Source: Pegoplata infirma | Taxonomy: Eukaryota; Arthropoda; Insecta; Diptera; Anthomyiidae | DNA: 64,000 nucleotides | Reading direction: 5' to 3' | Assembly: GCA_963921195.1 (NCBI GenBank) | Contig: OY992536.1 | Coordinates: forward strand, 235,822,023 to 235,886,022 | Shown: piece by piece, positions 33,178 to 45,841 of the stretch | How the letters are laid out: every line of letters begins with the position of its first letter | Position numbering within the stretch: position 1 is the stretch's first letter | Made by a program: the position numbers and the translations under genes | Notes under the pieces: generated by a model | Databases searched by the model: none | The model's input: the letters and a program-made list of their open reading frames with translations, nothing else | Told to the model about the DNA's origin: nothing

Positions 33178-34093
33178 TTACTAGAATTTGTTAGGTTTTT
33201 TTTATATTTATATTTTAAAATTAAATACAAAAACATTTTTACAAAATAATGTAGAACAAAACTAAGATTAATTGTTTATACAACGGTTTCCTTAAAAAGT
33301 AAATTTGTTATAGGTATTCTTAGTTCGAAATTTAATATAAAATTTTTAAGATATACATATGTATTTTGACCAAACGTCTTTGAACTTACTCATAATGTTC
33401 TCTTATACAGATTTTTTAAATTTTCAAATTTGAACTACTGCGTCCACATAATTTTCATCCATCCCAAATGGTTATAGCAATGAGTCTTATAAATAGTGTT
33501 TTACAAGGATTTTCAACTCTCATTAACAGTATTAAAATCTTGTGACGGCATCGGTAAAAATATTTGAACCTGCAGGGAAATTGGCCATAATATGAATAGA
33601 AGGTGAAGGTAGCACGCCTCACCTTCTATTCATATTATGAATAAGAGGGAATACAACAACAGCAGTGAACATCTTACTCGCGTAAAAAAACTACTGTTAG
33701 TATGTATATTAGGGTGGTAGCGAAATTTCAACTTTGGATTCCAGTCAAATCGGATAACTTTAACCCGTGCCCCTTTGAGGACAAAGTTCAAAATGTAAAA
33801 AAAATGTCCATACAAGCAATTTTTTTTTCGATTTTTTTATTTTTGAACGTTAGAGAGCTATTAATATAGCTTATTAACGGCAAAAAATATCATTTCGATA
33901 GGACAATTTTTTCAATTCCAAAATGGACTTCGAAAAAAAGTTTAAGGTTGGTTGGGTGCTTACTCTAAAAACTTATCTGTTTTTTTTTTTTTTTGACAAG
34001 CAAATTAAAAATTTGTTTTGTTTCTCTAAAAAATTGTTACTTCGACAATATCATCGTAATGATTAGTATAAGAAATATAACCTTGAGCTATAA
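33178..34093. other. Unassigned AT-rich stretch with one strong hairpin
   Basis: No gene recognised. It holds the perfect hairpin at 33586-33639 and, from about 33710, a TTAGGGTGGTAGCG sequence that may be the end of an unrecognised element. Confidence 0.4.
33586..33639. other. Perfect 21-bp stem, 12-base loop hairpin
   Basis: The 21 bases at 33586-33606 (starting CATAATATGAATAG) are exactly complementary to 33619-33639, loop AGGTAGCACGCC. It could be a tiny transposon remnant or a fold-back RNA; flanks do not extend the stem, which makes an ordinary pre-miRNA unlikely. Confidence 0.7.
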
Positions 34094-34342
34094 TAACACA
34101 GGCCAACAAATTTTTAACCCATAGAACACTTACTTTTCTAAAAATTTAAGTTGCGCTGAATCCGAATCTGGTCTCAGAATTTGCATATCACATCACGTTT
34201 TCGAGATATCTTAGCTTGAAGTTAAAAACACCACGTTTTTCGCCATATTCGAGGCGTTATAACTGCAAAAATTCACCTTTATTTATAAAACCTGATATGT
34301 CGTCTGAAAGTCCTACAAATTACCTTTAAAATGAATGTTTAA

Positions 34343-34817
34343 TAGAGTCCGACCGAATATTCGGTTTCGGTCTCGGTTTCGGCCGAATAATGGGGTTTCG
34401 GCCGCTATTCGGTATTCGGCCAAATTTTTGCCGAATATTAGCCGAAACCTTTTTATTTTTATAAAAAAGTCGCTGAATTTTATAATTTCGTGAAAAAAAG
34501 TAACAAGTTGTCCAATAAATATACAACTGTTATAGTTCAATTTTTTTTTTTCTTTATAAAATGTAAAACATTTTTTTTTTTTTGTTTAAAAAAATATGAT
34601 TTTTTTTAAGTTTATTAAAATAAATATTTTTTTAATAAATACAACCATTCCCATGGTTTAAAAACATTAAGTTTTATAAAAAAAATCATAATAATTTTTT
34701 TCAAGCCAGGAAATTATTTTATTTTTAAGTTTCAGATCGGTTTCGGCCGAATATTGATTTTTTGGCCGAATATTTGGTTCGGTTCGGCCTCGAAAAACTG
34801 GTTTCGGTCGGACTCTA
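34343..34817. mobile_element. hAT-type MITE with TTCGG repeats, second copy
   Basis: TAGAGTCCGACCGAA at the left and its inverse at the right, with the 8-bp duplication ATGTTTAA (34335-34342 and 34818-34825). Multiple TTTCGGCCGAA motifs near both ends. Related to 14280-14715 by ends and layout, but diverged inside. Confidence 0.9.
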
Positions 34818-35187
34818 ATGTTTAACCTTTATAATACCTTGTTTCATGTTTGAGATATCTTAACCTGAATTTTTTTCTCGTTTCTTGACTCTGGATGCGG
34901 CTGAAAGTGGTATGTTTTTTTACTAAACACATCATATAAATTTCAACGGGCGATATTTCAGCAAATAGAAAGGATATTTAAACAATTCAAAAAGCATTTT
35001 TTTTTTTTTTTTATTGGGAATTTAAAACTTTTATAATTTCGTCGTAAGATTAAGGCGAATTTGCATTCATATGAAAAATACCGTGAATATAGCGAAAACC
35101 TGAATTTTGTAAACTTCATCTTAAGATATCTCAGAGAAGAAACAAGATATTACAGAGGTTAAACATTTATTTTAAAGGTATTAAGTA

Positions 35188-36349
35188 CCCAGCAAAAAAA
35201 GAGCTTACCATTCACTACAAAATTCACCACAACTTATGAACCAGATGTACTTCTTCTTCAACTGAAACATTGATGAATTTAATATGGGCGTGACACACAA
35301 AGTATGTTCTTTTTATCGCCACTTTTCAGTGGCGAAAGATTGACACTTAAGTATAACATACATCACTAGTGTTTTTATCACAACTTCTGAAGTAGCGATC
35401 CGGATGTTAAAAAAACTTGACCTTTTGGAAGCACTTTTTTCATCACTTCTTTAGAAGCACATATTTCTTGGCATTTTGGGTGTGATTATGTCATTTTTAT
35501 TTGGTGAATGCCATATAACAGTAGAGTTTGAGTTTTTCAAACGCCAATATTTCAAAAACAGTATGCGATAGAAAAATTTGGATGCCAGATTTGGAATAAA
35601 GATGCCTTATTTTTACTAAATCGAGTTCTATTGTGTTTGAGCAACTTAAGAATACGTTACAGAGGAGACCCAAATATTTCAATATTAAAACGCGAATATC
35701 TTAAAAACCTTACGTGATAGAAAAATTAATTTCATTGATAATCTAACGTATATACTTCGAATTAAAAAAGGAGTAATTATAGAGATCACAAAACTATAAA
35801 AATTCACGGCGAATTCATTCACAATTTTGTTTTGACCACAAGCCTATACCTCAATTTTCTAAAAAGCTTAAACAATCTTTAATAATGTGATGCAGCAACA
35901 TCCGCTTTAGTTCGTAAATGTATTTATTTAATTTAGGACCAACCTTTTTTTTGATATAAGATATGAAATTTGAAAAATTTATCAATAATCGATTTTCGTC
36001 TTTTCGATTTTTTAAGCTCTAAATAAAGAGAAATGAAATGGCATTACCAAATTTTGTCACCATTTTTGCAAAACCTAAATCTATTTGAAGCTGGACGTAT
36101 TGTTTCAGTTGAAAAAGAAGTTCATATGTTGTGGTGATTTGATTCGATTCCTAAGAACATATGAAAAAGGTACTTCAAAATCATTAAGCAAAGAACTGGT
36201 GAAAGATGTTTTTATTGTTATTTTGTAGCATTTTTGGAAGTGATTTTAAAAGTACTTCCTACGGAATATGAAGTTCGGCACCTATCGCTACTTTGTATGT
36301 AGTTAAACCACTAATTCTTTTTGAACCACTTCGTTTATTTTTTGCTGGG
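35188..36349. mobile_element. 1.16 kb CCCAGCAAAA element, second copy
   Basis: CCCAGCAAAAAAAGAGCTTA at the left, TTTTTTGCTGGG at the right, TA on both sides (35186-35187 and 36350-36351). It contains TTATCGCCACTTTTCAGTGGCGA and AACTCCAAACG-type blocks shared with 52697-54590. The open frame at 35497-35682 recurs in part at 54383-54540, so it lies in shared repeat sequence. No transposase. Confidence 0.88.
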
Positions 36350-36594
36350 TAGGTCTTTAAGACTACATATCAGGTTTTATAAATAATTCGCGAAGTTATG
36401 ACGTCTCGAAAATGTTGAAAAACAGTTTTTTTTTTCAAACTTTAAGCTAAGATATCTCGAAAACCTGATGTGGTAGATAAATTCTGAGTACAGATTCGGA
36501 TTCAGCGCAGCTCAAGCCCTTAGAAATTTTTCAAATTTTGTTGACCTGTGTAATCTTACTCAAAATAGAATTTTAAAGGTCGAATAATAAATAA

Positions 36595-39500
36595 CACTGT
36601 GCTACACCAAAAATATGCAGGGGTTCTCATATGATAATTCGGGTTAGTTGGAGTCCATAGAGTACTGATATACTCATAGTTTTTCTGGATCACTTCGTTA
36701 AGTACGTTTTTTATTGGCAAATGTGTTGGAAAACGGAAATTCTTAAATTACAATTTTAAAAAATTATTACTTTGTTAGTTTGCAACCGATTTTCGATTTT
36801 ATGGATTTGTTTTAAACGTATAGGTCTTACCTTTCAAACAAAACAAAAATATTAAAAATCGATCAAGAATTGGCTGAGCTACAATCGCTTAAGTAAAAAA
36901 AAAACGAATTTTTTGAAAAATTTGTCATATTCTTTACACTCTAAGTTGAAAGTGAATCATTAAACAATTTTTTTGAATTTTTTGTAAAAAAGTATAGTAA
37001 AGTGGCTTTCCAAAACACCAAAAAACATAACAATCGGTTAAAAAATGAATGAGTTATGCTAAGTTTTGTGATAGGACATTTTTAATTTTTTTCAGAAACG
37101 CTTGTAATTCAAGCATTATTCATAAATCTTGTTACTAGTAGTAATTTTATGCGCATATGTATATAAACTAGAGATGGGAACGTAATTAGCTTTGTGCGTG
37201 ATTTACACATGATCACAAGTGAGCGTGATTGAAAATTAATTTTACTCACGTGGTTGTTAGTGAGTGTCAGTGTGAGTGGAATAAAAGAATTTGTGTGTCA
37301 GTTACTTCCAAATCCTATTTATAATTTGTTGGGTTTGTTTCAAAAATATAAGTGTTACTTCTTAAACAAAACAATATTGAGAATCGGTTAAAAACAGGCT
37401 AAGGTGCGCTTGTTTAAGTAAAAAACCTTTTTTGAATAGTTATACCTGCAACATTTTTATGACAGAAAAAGCTGTGCGCTTGCAAACATGTTTTTTTAAA
37501 ACGAAATTGCTAAAATTGTTGGATCATTTGATGGAAATTTTACCTGTTTATAAATATACATGTGAGGCATTCCACACCAAATGTTCAGTGAGAAAAAAAT
37601 TGTATACCAAAATTTTTTCAATGGGTCCCGGGTAAAAAAGTTTTTTATATAACTAGGGTGAGATTTCCATGCAAATGCATGTTTTTTGTCGAAAGCCTAA
37701 AAAAGATATCGACCAAATATGTTTCCGAATCAACAGATTTGCATTAAATGGCATCGATTTGTTTTCGCATATTTTGCATATTTTGGTGAAAATACATATT
37801 TTTGCATATTTTGATTTTAAATGCATATATTGGGCATATTTCGAACTTTTAAGTGCATATTATTGCATATTTTGGCATAAATTAGCAAAAACACAAATTG
37901 AAATTAATTTTTTTCAAAAACTATTTTAAATTTTTAAAATTTATTTTGAAAATCAGAAAAATTACTTTTTTTTCTTCTTAATTTTTTTTTATAGATTTTC
38001 TTAATTTTTAAAAAAATCTTGCTAGACAAACATCTAATCTTTAAAAAAAAAATTACAAAAAAAAAAACAAAAGTGGCCGGATTTTTTATAAATTGACCTT
38101 TTTAAAAAATGGAAAATTTCAAAACGGGTTCTGAAAATTTTCAAAAAAAAATTTAATCGATAGCCGATACAAAACTATACTATAATGTAAATTTTTGAGA
38201 TTTTGGTGCATTTCGTTTTTATTTGATATACATATATTTAAACAAGGCAACTTGACACAAACTTTACCATTTTTCCAATATTTGACCACGCCTCCTAAGC
38301 CCAGTTTTTGAAAAATTGAACAACCAAAAACGTAATTTTCTTAGCTCCATATATGAGGCATTCCACACCAAATGTTCAGCAAAAAAAAAAGTTGTGTCGT
38401 GTCAATATGAAATCATTTTCAAAGTATTCGCTCTTAGGGTACTATTAAATAACAAAAATAAAATTTAAGTTTTTTCAAAAAGTGGGCCTTGTAGGCGTGG
38501 TCAAAAACTGAAAATATCTAACTTTTTTGCCTGAGCATCTTTACTTCAATATTTATGCAAATTAAATGAAACACAGTAAAGTCTTAAAGACAAAAGCTGT
38601 TTATAGATTTTTGAATGGGCTATCAATTAAATGGGCTATCAATAAAAGCTAAGAAAATGAAAATTGGAACATTTTCAAAAGAAGTTCTGAATTTTTTAAA
38701 TTTAAACTTAAACTTTATTTATCAAAAAACATGCCGCAATTTTATTTGTTTTTTATTTTTTAAAAAAAAAAGTTAAAGGAATTTTCTATCTGATCTGAAA
38801 TTTTTAGAGATGTGTTTTGCCTTGTTTTCGAGAAATCAAAATTCAAAAATTGCAACACGCTTATTTTATACAATAATGGTATTTAAAACGTGTGCGTATG
38901 AGTAATATCAATACTTAAAATAAATTTTAAGAGGCGATGGTAGCGTGAGTGAGTTTTTAATAACGATTACGCACGCTCATGAAAGAAAAAATTTAGTCAC
39001 GCACGATATTTTATTTTGCTCACGCTCATTTACGCACACGTGAGTAGAAAAAAAAAAGTTACGGTCACGATGTTCACGTGAGCGTGAGTAAAATAAAATA
39101 TCGTGCTTGAATAATTTTTTTTCTTTCATTAGCGTGCGTGATCGTGAATAAACACTCAGGCAAAAAAGTTTGATATATTCAATATTTGACCACTCCTACA
39201 AGGCCCACTTTTTGAAAAAAACTTAAATTTTATTTTTGTTATTTATTAGTACCCTAAGAGCGAATACTTTGCAAATGATATCCCATTGAAACCACTATGG
39301 TTTTTCTGTAGTGGAACAGTTGGTGTGGAATGCCTCACATGGCTATCCATACAACCCATTTAAAAATTTACGGTTCACATGTTTTTTTTTTCGCTGAACA
39401 TTTGGTGTGGAATGCCTCATACGTATATTTATAAATAGGTAAAATTTCCATCAAATGATCCCACAATTTTACCAATTTCATTTCAAAAATGTCAAATGTT

Positions 39501-40383
39501 TTTTGTCATAAAAATGTTGCAGGTATAACTCTTCAAAAATGTTTTTTTACTTAAACAAGCGCACCTTAGCCTGTTTTCAACCGATTCACAATATTTGTTT
39601 GTTTAAGAAGTAACACTGATATTTTTTAAACAAACCCAAAAAATTATAAATAGGATTTGGAAGTAACTGACACGCCCATTATTTTATTCCACTCACACTG
39701 ACACTCACTAACAACCACGTGAGTAAAATTAATTTTCAATCACGCTCACTTCTGATCATGTGTGAATCACGCACAACTCTAATTACGTTCCCATCTCTAG
39801 TTTATATGCATATGCGCATAAAATTACTACTAGTAACAAGATTTATGAGTAATGCTTGAATTACAAGCGTTTCTGAAAAAATTTAAAAATGCCCTATCAC
39901 AAAACTTAGCATAACTCATTCATTTTTAAACCGATTGTTATGTTTTTTGGTGTTTTGGAAAGCTACTTTACTGTGCTTTTTTACAAAAAATTCAAAAAAA
40001 TTTTTTAATGATGCACTTTCAACTTAGAGTGTAAAGAATATGACAAATTTTTCAAAAAATACGTTTTTTTTTTACTTAAGCGATCGTAGCTCAGCCAATT
40101 CTTGATCGATTTTTAATATTTTTGTTTTGTTTGAAAGGTAAGACCTATACCTTTAAAACAAATCCATAAAATCGAAAATCGGTTGCAAACTAACAAAGTA
40201 ATAATTTTTTAAAATTGTAATTTAAGAATTTCCGTTTTTCAACACATTTGCCAATAAAAAACGTACTTAACGAAGTGATCCAGAAAAACTATGAGTATAT
40301 CAGTACTCTATGGACTCCAACCAACCCGAATTATCATATGAGAACCCCTGCATAAATTATTTTTGGTCTTTTGTAGCACAGTG
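36595..40383. mobile_element. 3.8 kb fold-back element, ~1 kb inverted arms, TAA duplication
   Basis: CACTGTGCTACA at the left and its inverse at the right, TAA on both sides (36592-36594 and 40384-40386). The arms run at least 36595-37590 and 39395-40383 with few differences, and further blocks continue inward (38340-38540 against 39160-39345). The centre has a smaller CGTGAG-rich palindrome (38935-39160). The left arm has about 0.7 kb extra (37600-38340) with TGCATATTTT repeats from a TAGGGTGAG sequence. No transposase frame. Confidence 0.88.
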
Positions 40384-40386
40384 TAA

Positions 40387-40952
40387 TTTTTATTAATTTA
40401 AAAATTCTTTCATTTTTGAAAATATTAAAAAAAAAAAAATCGGGACAAAAACAATTTTTTTTTCTAAAATGAAATTCTTTACTGTAAAACGCAAACAAAT
40501 TTGTCACTGAATAATGAAATTTTGATATGTCCTATCGTCCAACGTCGCGCCACATAAATCCTATTTCAAATCAATGAATTTGAACCCAAATTAATGTTTT
40601 AAATTTTCATTTTTAAAAATAAGTACGTTTGTAGTTTAAGTACATTTTCTGATAACACAGTGATACAAATTCGATTTTTCCGAATCGGAATGGGATGAAA
40701 CCAAAACAGTTGACATTTTACATAACAAACCCCTGAAGCCGCTTTTTTAGTTCAGCGCTAGATTATTTTTTACACGCATTTAAAGTTGGTGATTTTAAAG
40801 CATTTAAAGCTTTTGTGTACTAAACATGTCCTACATTAGGGGCCCCTGGTGGTGACCTTATTGGACATGTGGGTTCCAGCGTCCAAACATAAGCTCGAAA
40901 TTACGTTAGCTACAACCGGTATTAATTTCGCTGCAATCAGGCACGTACCTAC
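40387..40952. other. Unassigned intergenic sequence
   Basis: No gene or repeat recognised. 40830-40940 is locally G+C richer but has no convincing frame. Confidence 0.4.
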
Positions 40953-40955
40953 TTA

Positions 40956-41299
40956 AGGTGGCTTCAGACTATAATATTTGTAATAATATCTGTCAAAATT
41001 TTTTTGTAAAATCTATAAAATAGTATGGTGTAAACACAAATCGGTATAAAACCAAGAGAAATACGGATTGAAAAATGACAAGCGGATACGTATTCTCATT
41101 TTTAGAAATTTCTCTAAAAATGAGAAAACGTATACGCTTTTCATAAGATCAGGGTTGTATTTGTTTTGATAATATTTAAGATGTGATGGTGTGAATACGC
41201 AAAGGATTTTTTAAAAGATTTTTTGACAAGCGGAGAAAATTTCGTATTATTTAAGATACGTATTTTCTTACGACTCAGTATTATAGTCTGAAGTGGGCT
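40956..41299. mobile_element. MITE with AGGTGGCTTCAGACTATAAT ends, TTA duplication
   Basis: Left AGGTGGCTTCAGACTATAAT and right inverse of AGCCCACTTCAGACTATAAT, with TTA at 40953-40955 and 41300-41302. Inside are GCGGATACGTATTCTC and its partner in inverted order. Harbinger-like by duplication and termini (inference). Confidence 0.8.
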
Positions 41300-41388
41300 T
41301 TACTGAAGCCAAATTATTAAAAATAATCCACTGTTCACCGTTCCGTATGATTGTTATTTAAATGCAATTACAATATTAATCATAGGTT

Positions 41389-43711
41389 AGGTTGTAAGTG
41401 GCTGCTGACGTTTTACGTCAACACACGAAGACTCTGAGGTCCATTGTGATACCACGGGACCGTAATTGGTTTCCCTACTAGTGCCTGTCGTTAAACCAGT
41501 TTGAGCTTCTTATGAAACTCCTTAGATGTTGAATTTTGACATCCGACAAATCAGAAAGATCGTACAGCTCCCTAGATCCCAGTGAAGCAAGTCTCTGACC
41601 CGAAAGTGCCGGGCAATGGCAAATAAAGTGTTCGATAGTTTCCAACTCCTCTTCATCCATGCAACTTCGGCAAAAGTCATTCGACGGCACGTTTAACCGC
41701 TCTGCGTGCTTCCCTATAAGACAGTGTCCGGTAATTATAGAAACCACCGTCGAAATCTCTCCTCTTGGAAGCGATATCAGCTCACTTGTGCGCCCCTGAT
41801 TAAGAGAAGGCCAAATCAGTCGTGTTGACTTACACGTCCATCCATTTGCACATCTTTGATTAGTCTCCGTCGCAAAACAAAGCCGTAGGTTTTGCTTGCA
41901 AGTTTCTAGAGGCATACCAACACATTCCAATTCTGTTGGAACCTGTAAGGTAGTTCCTAGTCTTGCAAGCTCATCGGCTTTGCAATTCCCTGGAATGTCT
42001 CTGTGCCCTGGGACCCATATGAGTCGTATGTTAAACTGCTTGGCCATCTCATTTAAAGACGTGCAGCAGTTAAGGGCAGATCTTGTTTTCAGAAACATTG
42101 AATCCAGGGACTTGACCGCGGCTTGACTGTCAGTATTGATGTTGACTGCGGTTGTAGACAAGACATTGCAGCTCAACCAGTCAGCCACTTCCTCTGCCTG
42201 GTAAACACTGCAATGATCTGGCAATCTACGAGCCAGGCTCAACCCAAGCTCCTCCGAATAGACTCCAAAGCTTACTTGTTCGTGCAGCCTCGATCCATCT
42301 GTGTAAAAATTAATGGTAGCTCCACTACCCGGAGTATCCCCCATCCAAGACTCCCTGGGTGGTTTCATAGTGGTAAAGTGGCGCTCAAAGAAGCTCACAG
42401 AGGGAGCACAGTTTACATTTTGTGGTATTGTTATCTTCTTCAAGATCGCGCTATGGCCACAATCGCTTCTCCTCCATTGCAGCGTGCTATTAAGTCGAAT
42501 TGCCGACGCAGCCGCATATATGTCCAATGGTATCAGGTGAAGCAGGAGATTTCTAATGCAGCCGTAGGTGTAGTACGAAGAGCACCGGTGATGCACATCG
42601 ACGCCATTCTCTGTAATTTCGTGATAAAGACACAGTTCGCTTTTGTTTCTAAAGCAGGCCACCAGACAATGATTCCATACAGCAAAATTGGACGCACCAC
42701 TGTTGTATAGGTCAAATGAACGACTTGAGGGCTAAAACCCCATCGTTTTCCAATTGCCCTTTTACTGGAATATAAAACAATCGTTGCTTTTCTCACCCGT
42801 TCCTCAATGTTACGCCTGAAATTCAACTTCCTATCTAGAAATACTCCAAGATACTTGGCTCCATCTAAGAAGGTGATTTCAGTGCCGTTCAGAGAAATAG
42901 GATCAAAAGCAGGAATCTTATTTTTCCTTGTAAACAAAACAAGCTCTGTTTTACTTGGATTAACTCCTAGACCACAGTCTCTTGCCCATTTAGACAGATC
43001 TTTCAGAGAACCCTGAAGAATGTCCCTCAATGTTGGCAGATGCTTCCCCTTTACCGCTATCGCGACATCGTCAGCATATGCGACAACATGACAACCACGT
43101 GCTTCTACAGATAGCAGCATTGAATTCAGTGCCAGGTTCCAAGCAAAATAACACCTCCTTGTGGTGTGCCCCTATTAACAAATCGAGATATGACGGACGC
43201 TCCCAATTCAGACGTTATACGTCTATTGGCAAGTAGGTTTTCCACCATTAAAACGATCCCACGCTTTACTCCTAGACCAGACAATGCCAAAATTATCGAG
43301 TCTGGGATGACATTATTAAAAGCCCCCTCTATATCAAGAAAGGCCAACATAGTGTACTCCTTTACCGAAAGCGATCTCTCGATGGTACCAACGAGCTCAT
43401 GCCGAGCTGTTTTCGTTGATCTACCCTTGCTGTATGCATGTTGCTTTGTCGAAAGCAACCTCGGGTCAATCACTACGCAAATATGAGTCTATCATTCGTT
43501 CCATTGTCTTTAACAAAAAAGAAGACAGACTAATTGGTGTGGGAACTTTTCCCAGCCTTCGGGATAAATACGACTCTGGTATCCCTCCATTTTAAGGGAA
43601 TATACGACCAGTTGATGCATGCTGTGTATAGATTATACAGCAACGGGGCTATATAGTCCGACACTTGCTGCAACTCAGCCGGGATTATACCATCAGGTCC
43701 TTATACAGTTT
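41389..43711 (-). pseudogene. LINE with RT and RNase H (LOA/I-type), 5'-truncated and frameshifted
   Basis: Minus-strand reading from 43711: RT begins at a GPDGIIPAELQQ-like block and continues KGRSTKTARHELVGTIERSL, FLDIEGAFNNV, RGTPQGGV, VVAYADDVAIAV (catalytic box) and KYLGVFLDRKLNF. RNase H follows with FYTDGSRLHEQVSFGVYSEE, NTDSQAAVKSLD and WVPGHRDIPGNCKADELA, then a Cys/His knuckle (FCRSCMDEEELETIEHFICHC). Frames change near 43480, 43120 and 42540, so it is dead. The 3' end is CCTAACCTA at about 41389. RNase H and KGRST/DIEGAFNNV motifs favour the LOA clade over I or R1. Plus-strand frames here are shadows. Confidence 0.92.
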
Positions 43712-45228
43712 TTAAGCAATTATTATAATTATAGTAAAAGTTCACCAACTTCAAATGCTTGTAAAAAATCTAGTGCTGATCTAAAAAAGCCACGAGGGTT
43801 TTGTTATGTAATACGCCAACTTTCATTTGCTTTTGGTGTCATCCCATTCCGATTTTGGTTGTTGCACAGTGAAATCGGTTACCGATATTATTTTTGACAA
43901 TACTTTTTATAATATATTTACTCTTACATATTAAATTAACTTACCATTATTTAATAACTTATATTTTAATATTTTCTTCTTAATTTAGGTATGTTTGCTA
44001 CAAGCTCAAGTAAATAAGAACTAAAAAACTTAAAACTAAAACTTTCACTAAGTAAAGCTGAGGTATCTAAGAAATAAAATTTACAATCTTATTTTGTCTA
44101 AATAAAAATATATGTAGACATTTTATTAATATGTAGTGTTACGTCATTAAGTTATTATTTCTTAAAAATACAAAAGAAATTAGGACAAGAAATATGTTTT
44201 AATAAAAAAAATATGTATACTATAATTTAGAAATTATATTATGGTACTAACTAAAATTCATTTTATTACTTTACTCTTCTGCAGTTAAGAACTGTTAAAA
44301 TTTCTGTGAATATTGTAAGAATTAGTTTAGCCAGTTCTTACCAACCATAACATACTTTGGACCTGAGCATTTTTTTATATAAATCCCAATGAAATAGTAG
44401 GTTAATTTGTTCATTATGTAGGTTTATGCCAGGTACCAAGTATGTAACTAATCAACTTTAATATAAACACATGTTATCCTTTTTTTATATTTTAGTAATT
44501 ATAAAACTAATATTGCAATATGTTTATTTTATGTTTTTAAATTAAATTAAGCTGCATTTAGTTTTTTTTTTCTAAAAAAAAAAATTTGTTCAACTTCCAT
44601 AACTTTTTTTTTACTAAAATAGAGTTATAGAATAATAAACATAAATACATTAGTATATGATTAAAAAAGGAAAATACTATATTTAAATATTTTATTGGTT
44701 CATCTAAAATTAATTCAAATATTATAAAATTTCAATTGAAGTGCTTGAAAGTCGGCGGCATAAAAAACAGATCTAATATTTACAACTAACAATAAGTTAA
44801 GTTTCATAAAAAACGTAGGGAGACTCAAGATATATTTTTTGTTAAAGGATCTTAATATTTTAAGTCCAGAAGGTTGCGGAATATTTTTAACAGTCATTTC
44901 ATTCGATATTTTTTTTACAATAGTGGCAAAACTCAAAAAATGTGACTTAAGTTAATGATTTCAGAATTATTCGTTTGGCAAGACTTCTGCCAAAAATTTG
45001 TCAATGGAACATCAGTAGAAGACGAAAAACACCAAAAAATAATATGTTGCTTATAAAGTTTTTGCAGTAAGCCCTTCATTTGTACTTTTATTTAGTAATT
45101 TAAAAAAATGCTATTTTGGTACTATTTATTAAAAGGTACTTTTTGATGGACCAGAAAAGATAAAAAATTTATTAAAAATTTATATTTTTTTTTGTACTTT
45201 TTTCCAAAAAAACAGAAAAAATACTATA
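43712..45228. other. Unassigned AT-rich intergenic sequence
   Basis: No gene recognised. From about 45100 there are blocks of CTATTTTGGTACTTTTTATT that recur at 45420-45500 and 46015-46040. Confidence 0.45.
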
Positions 45229-45231
45229 TTA

Positions 45232-45421
45232 AGGGTACTTTCCACTATCACACTTTTCCATTATACACATCAAAATTTACCAACTTCCTAAAGATTTTTG
45301 GATTCTTTTTTGATTGATAAATAAGTGAACAATTTCTGGCCAAATTTTTTAAAAAAATATTTCGCTAACTTGGTGAAATTACGCTTGTATAATGGAAATG
45401 TGTGATAGTGAAAAGTACCCT
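45232..45421. mobile_element. 190-bp MITE with AGGGTACTTTCCACTATCAC ends, TTA duplication
   Basis: Left AGGGTACTTTCCACTATCAC and right inverse of AGGGTACTTTTCACTATCAC, TIR about 37 bp, TTA at 45229-45231 and 45422-45424. It sits in the GGTACTTTTTATTAAAA repeat, which resumes on the other side. A partial copy is at 13384-13435. Confidence 0.87.
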
Positions 45422-45539
45422 TTAGTACTTTTAATAAAAAAAAAACTATTTTGGTACTTTTATATTAAAAGGGATTTTTTTTGATGGACACAATTTCTTT
45501 TAACAGAGTAGAAAGAGAAAATTGAAATAAAAACTTATA

Positions 45540-45780
45540 TGCAGCGATGCCAATTTAGCGCGTTTCGCGCTAGATTTAGCACTTTCTGACCACCCAAAAA
45601 GCGCATTTTTTAAATCTAGCGCGTTCTTGAAAAAGGCTTTCACTTTTTTATTTAGCGCCTTTAGCGCTTTCTTTCTACAACTAATTACTTTGAGAAAAAT
45701 GCACATTTTACAACAGAATCGTCCTAATAACAGTCTAAAATCCATATTTGCACGTAGTTGTTGTAGTACATCCATAGAAA
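45540..45780. repeat. AGCGC-rich fragment with a hAT-like end
   Basis: CAGCGATGCCAATTTAGCGC, then repeated TTTAGCGC/AAGCGC motifs. It resembles the ends of the 20745-23002 element (GATGCCAAC, CCGCTAAAT) and the TACCAACTTAG blocks at 31408 and 31725. The opposite end was not found. Confidence 0.45.
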
Positions 45781-45841
45781 TGTAAAACTTTGTTAAAAAT
45801 TAAAAAAAATGTTTTTTTATAATAAAAAAGAAAAAATTTAG

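Larger units (their letters stand above)
34097..36550. mobile_element. CACAGG-end element, TAA duplication, doubly interrupted
   Basis: CACAGGCCAACAAATTTTTAA at the left is mirrored by AAATTTTGTTGACCTGTG at the right, with TAA on both sides (34094-34096 and 36551-36553). Subterminal inverted text includes GAATCCGAATCTG and CGAGATATCTTAGCTT. Removing the nested hAT MITE (34343-34817) and CCCAGC element (35188-36349) leaves about 0.8 kb. A relative is at 53693-54330. Confidence 0.8.

Noticed and set aside
33586..33639. Calling the 21-bp hairpin a microRNA gene
   Set aside because: The stem is perfect and too short, with no extension beyond 21 bp; a pre-miRNA usually has a longer imperfect stem.
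36595..40383. Assembly artefact as the sole explanation of the large palindrome
   Set aside because: The arms differ by point changes and one arm has a 0.7 kb insertion, and both outer ends have the same 3-bp flank; long reads would still be useful.
41896..43486. Plus-strand frames up to 195 codons
   Set aside because: Antisense shadows of the RT/RNase H LINE on the minus strand.
45500..45775. 91-codon minus-strand frame rich in Lys/Ala/Leu
   Set aside because: Generated by AGCGC repeats of a transposon end.
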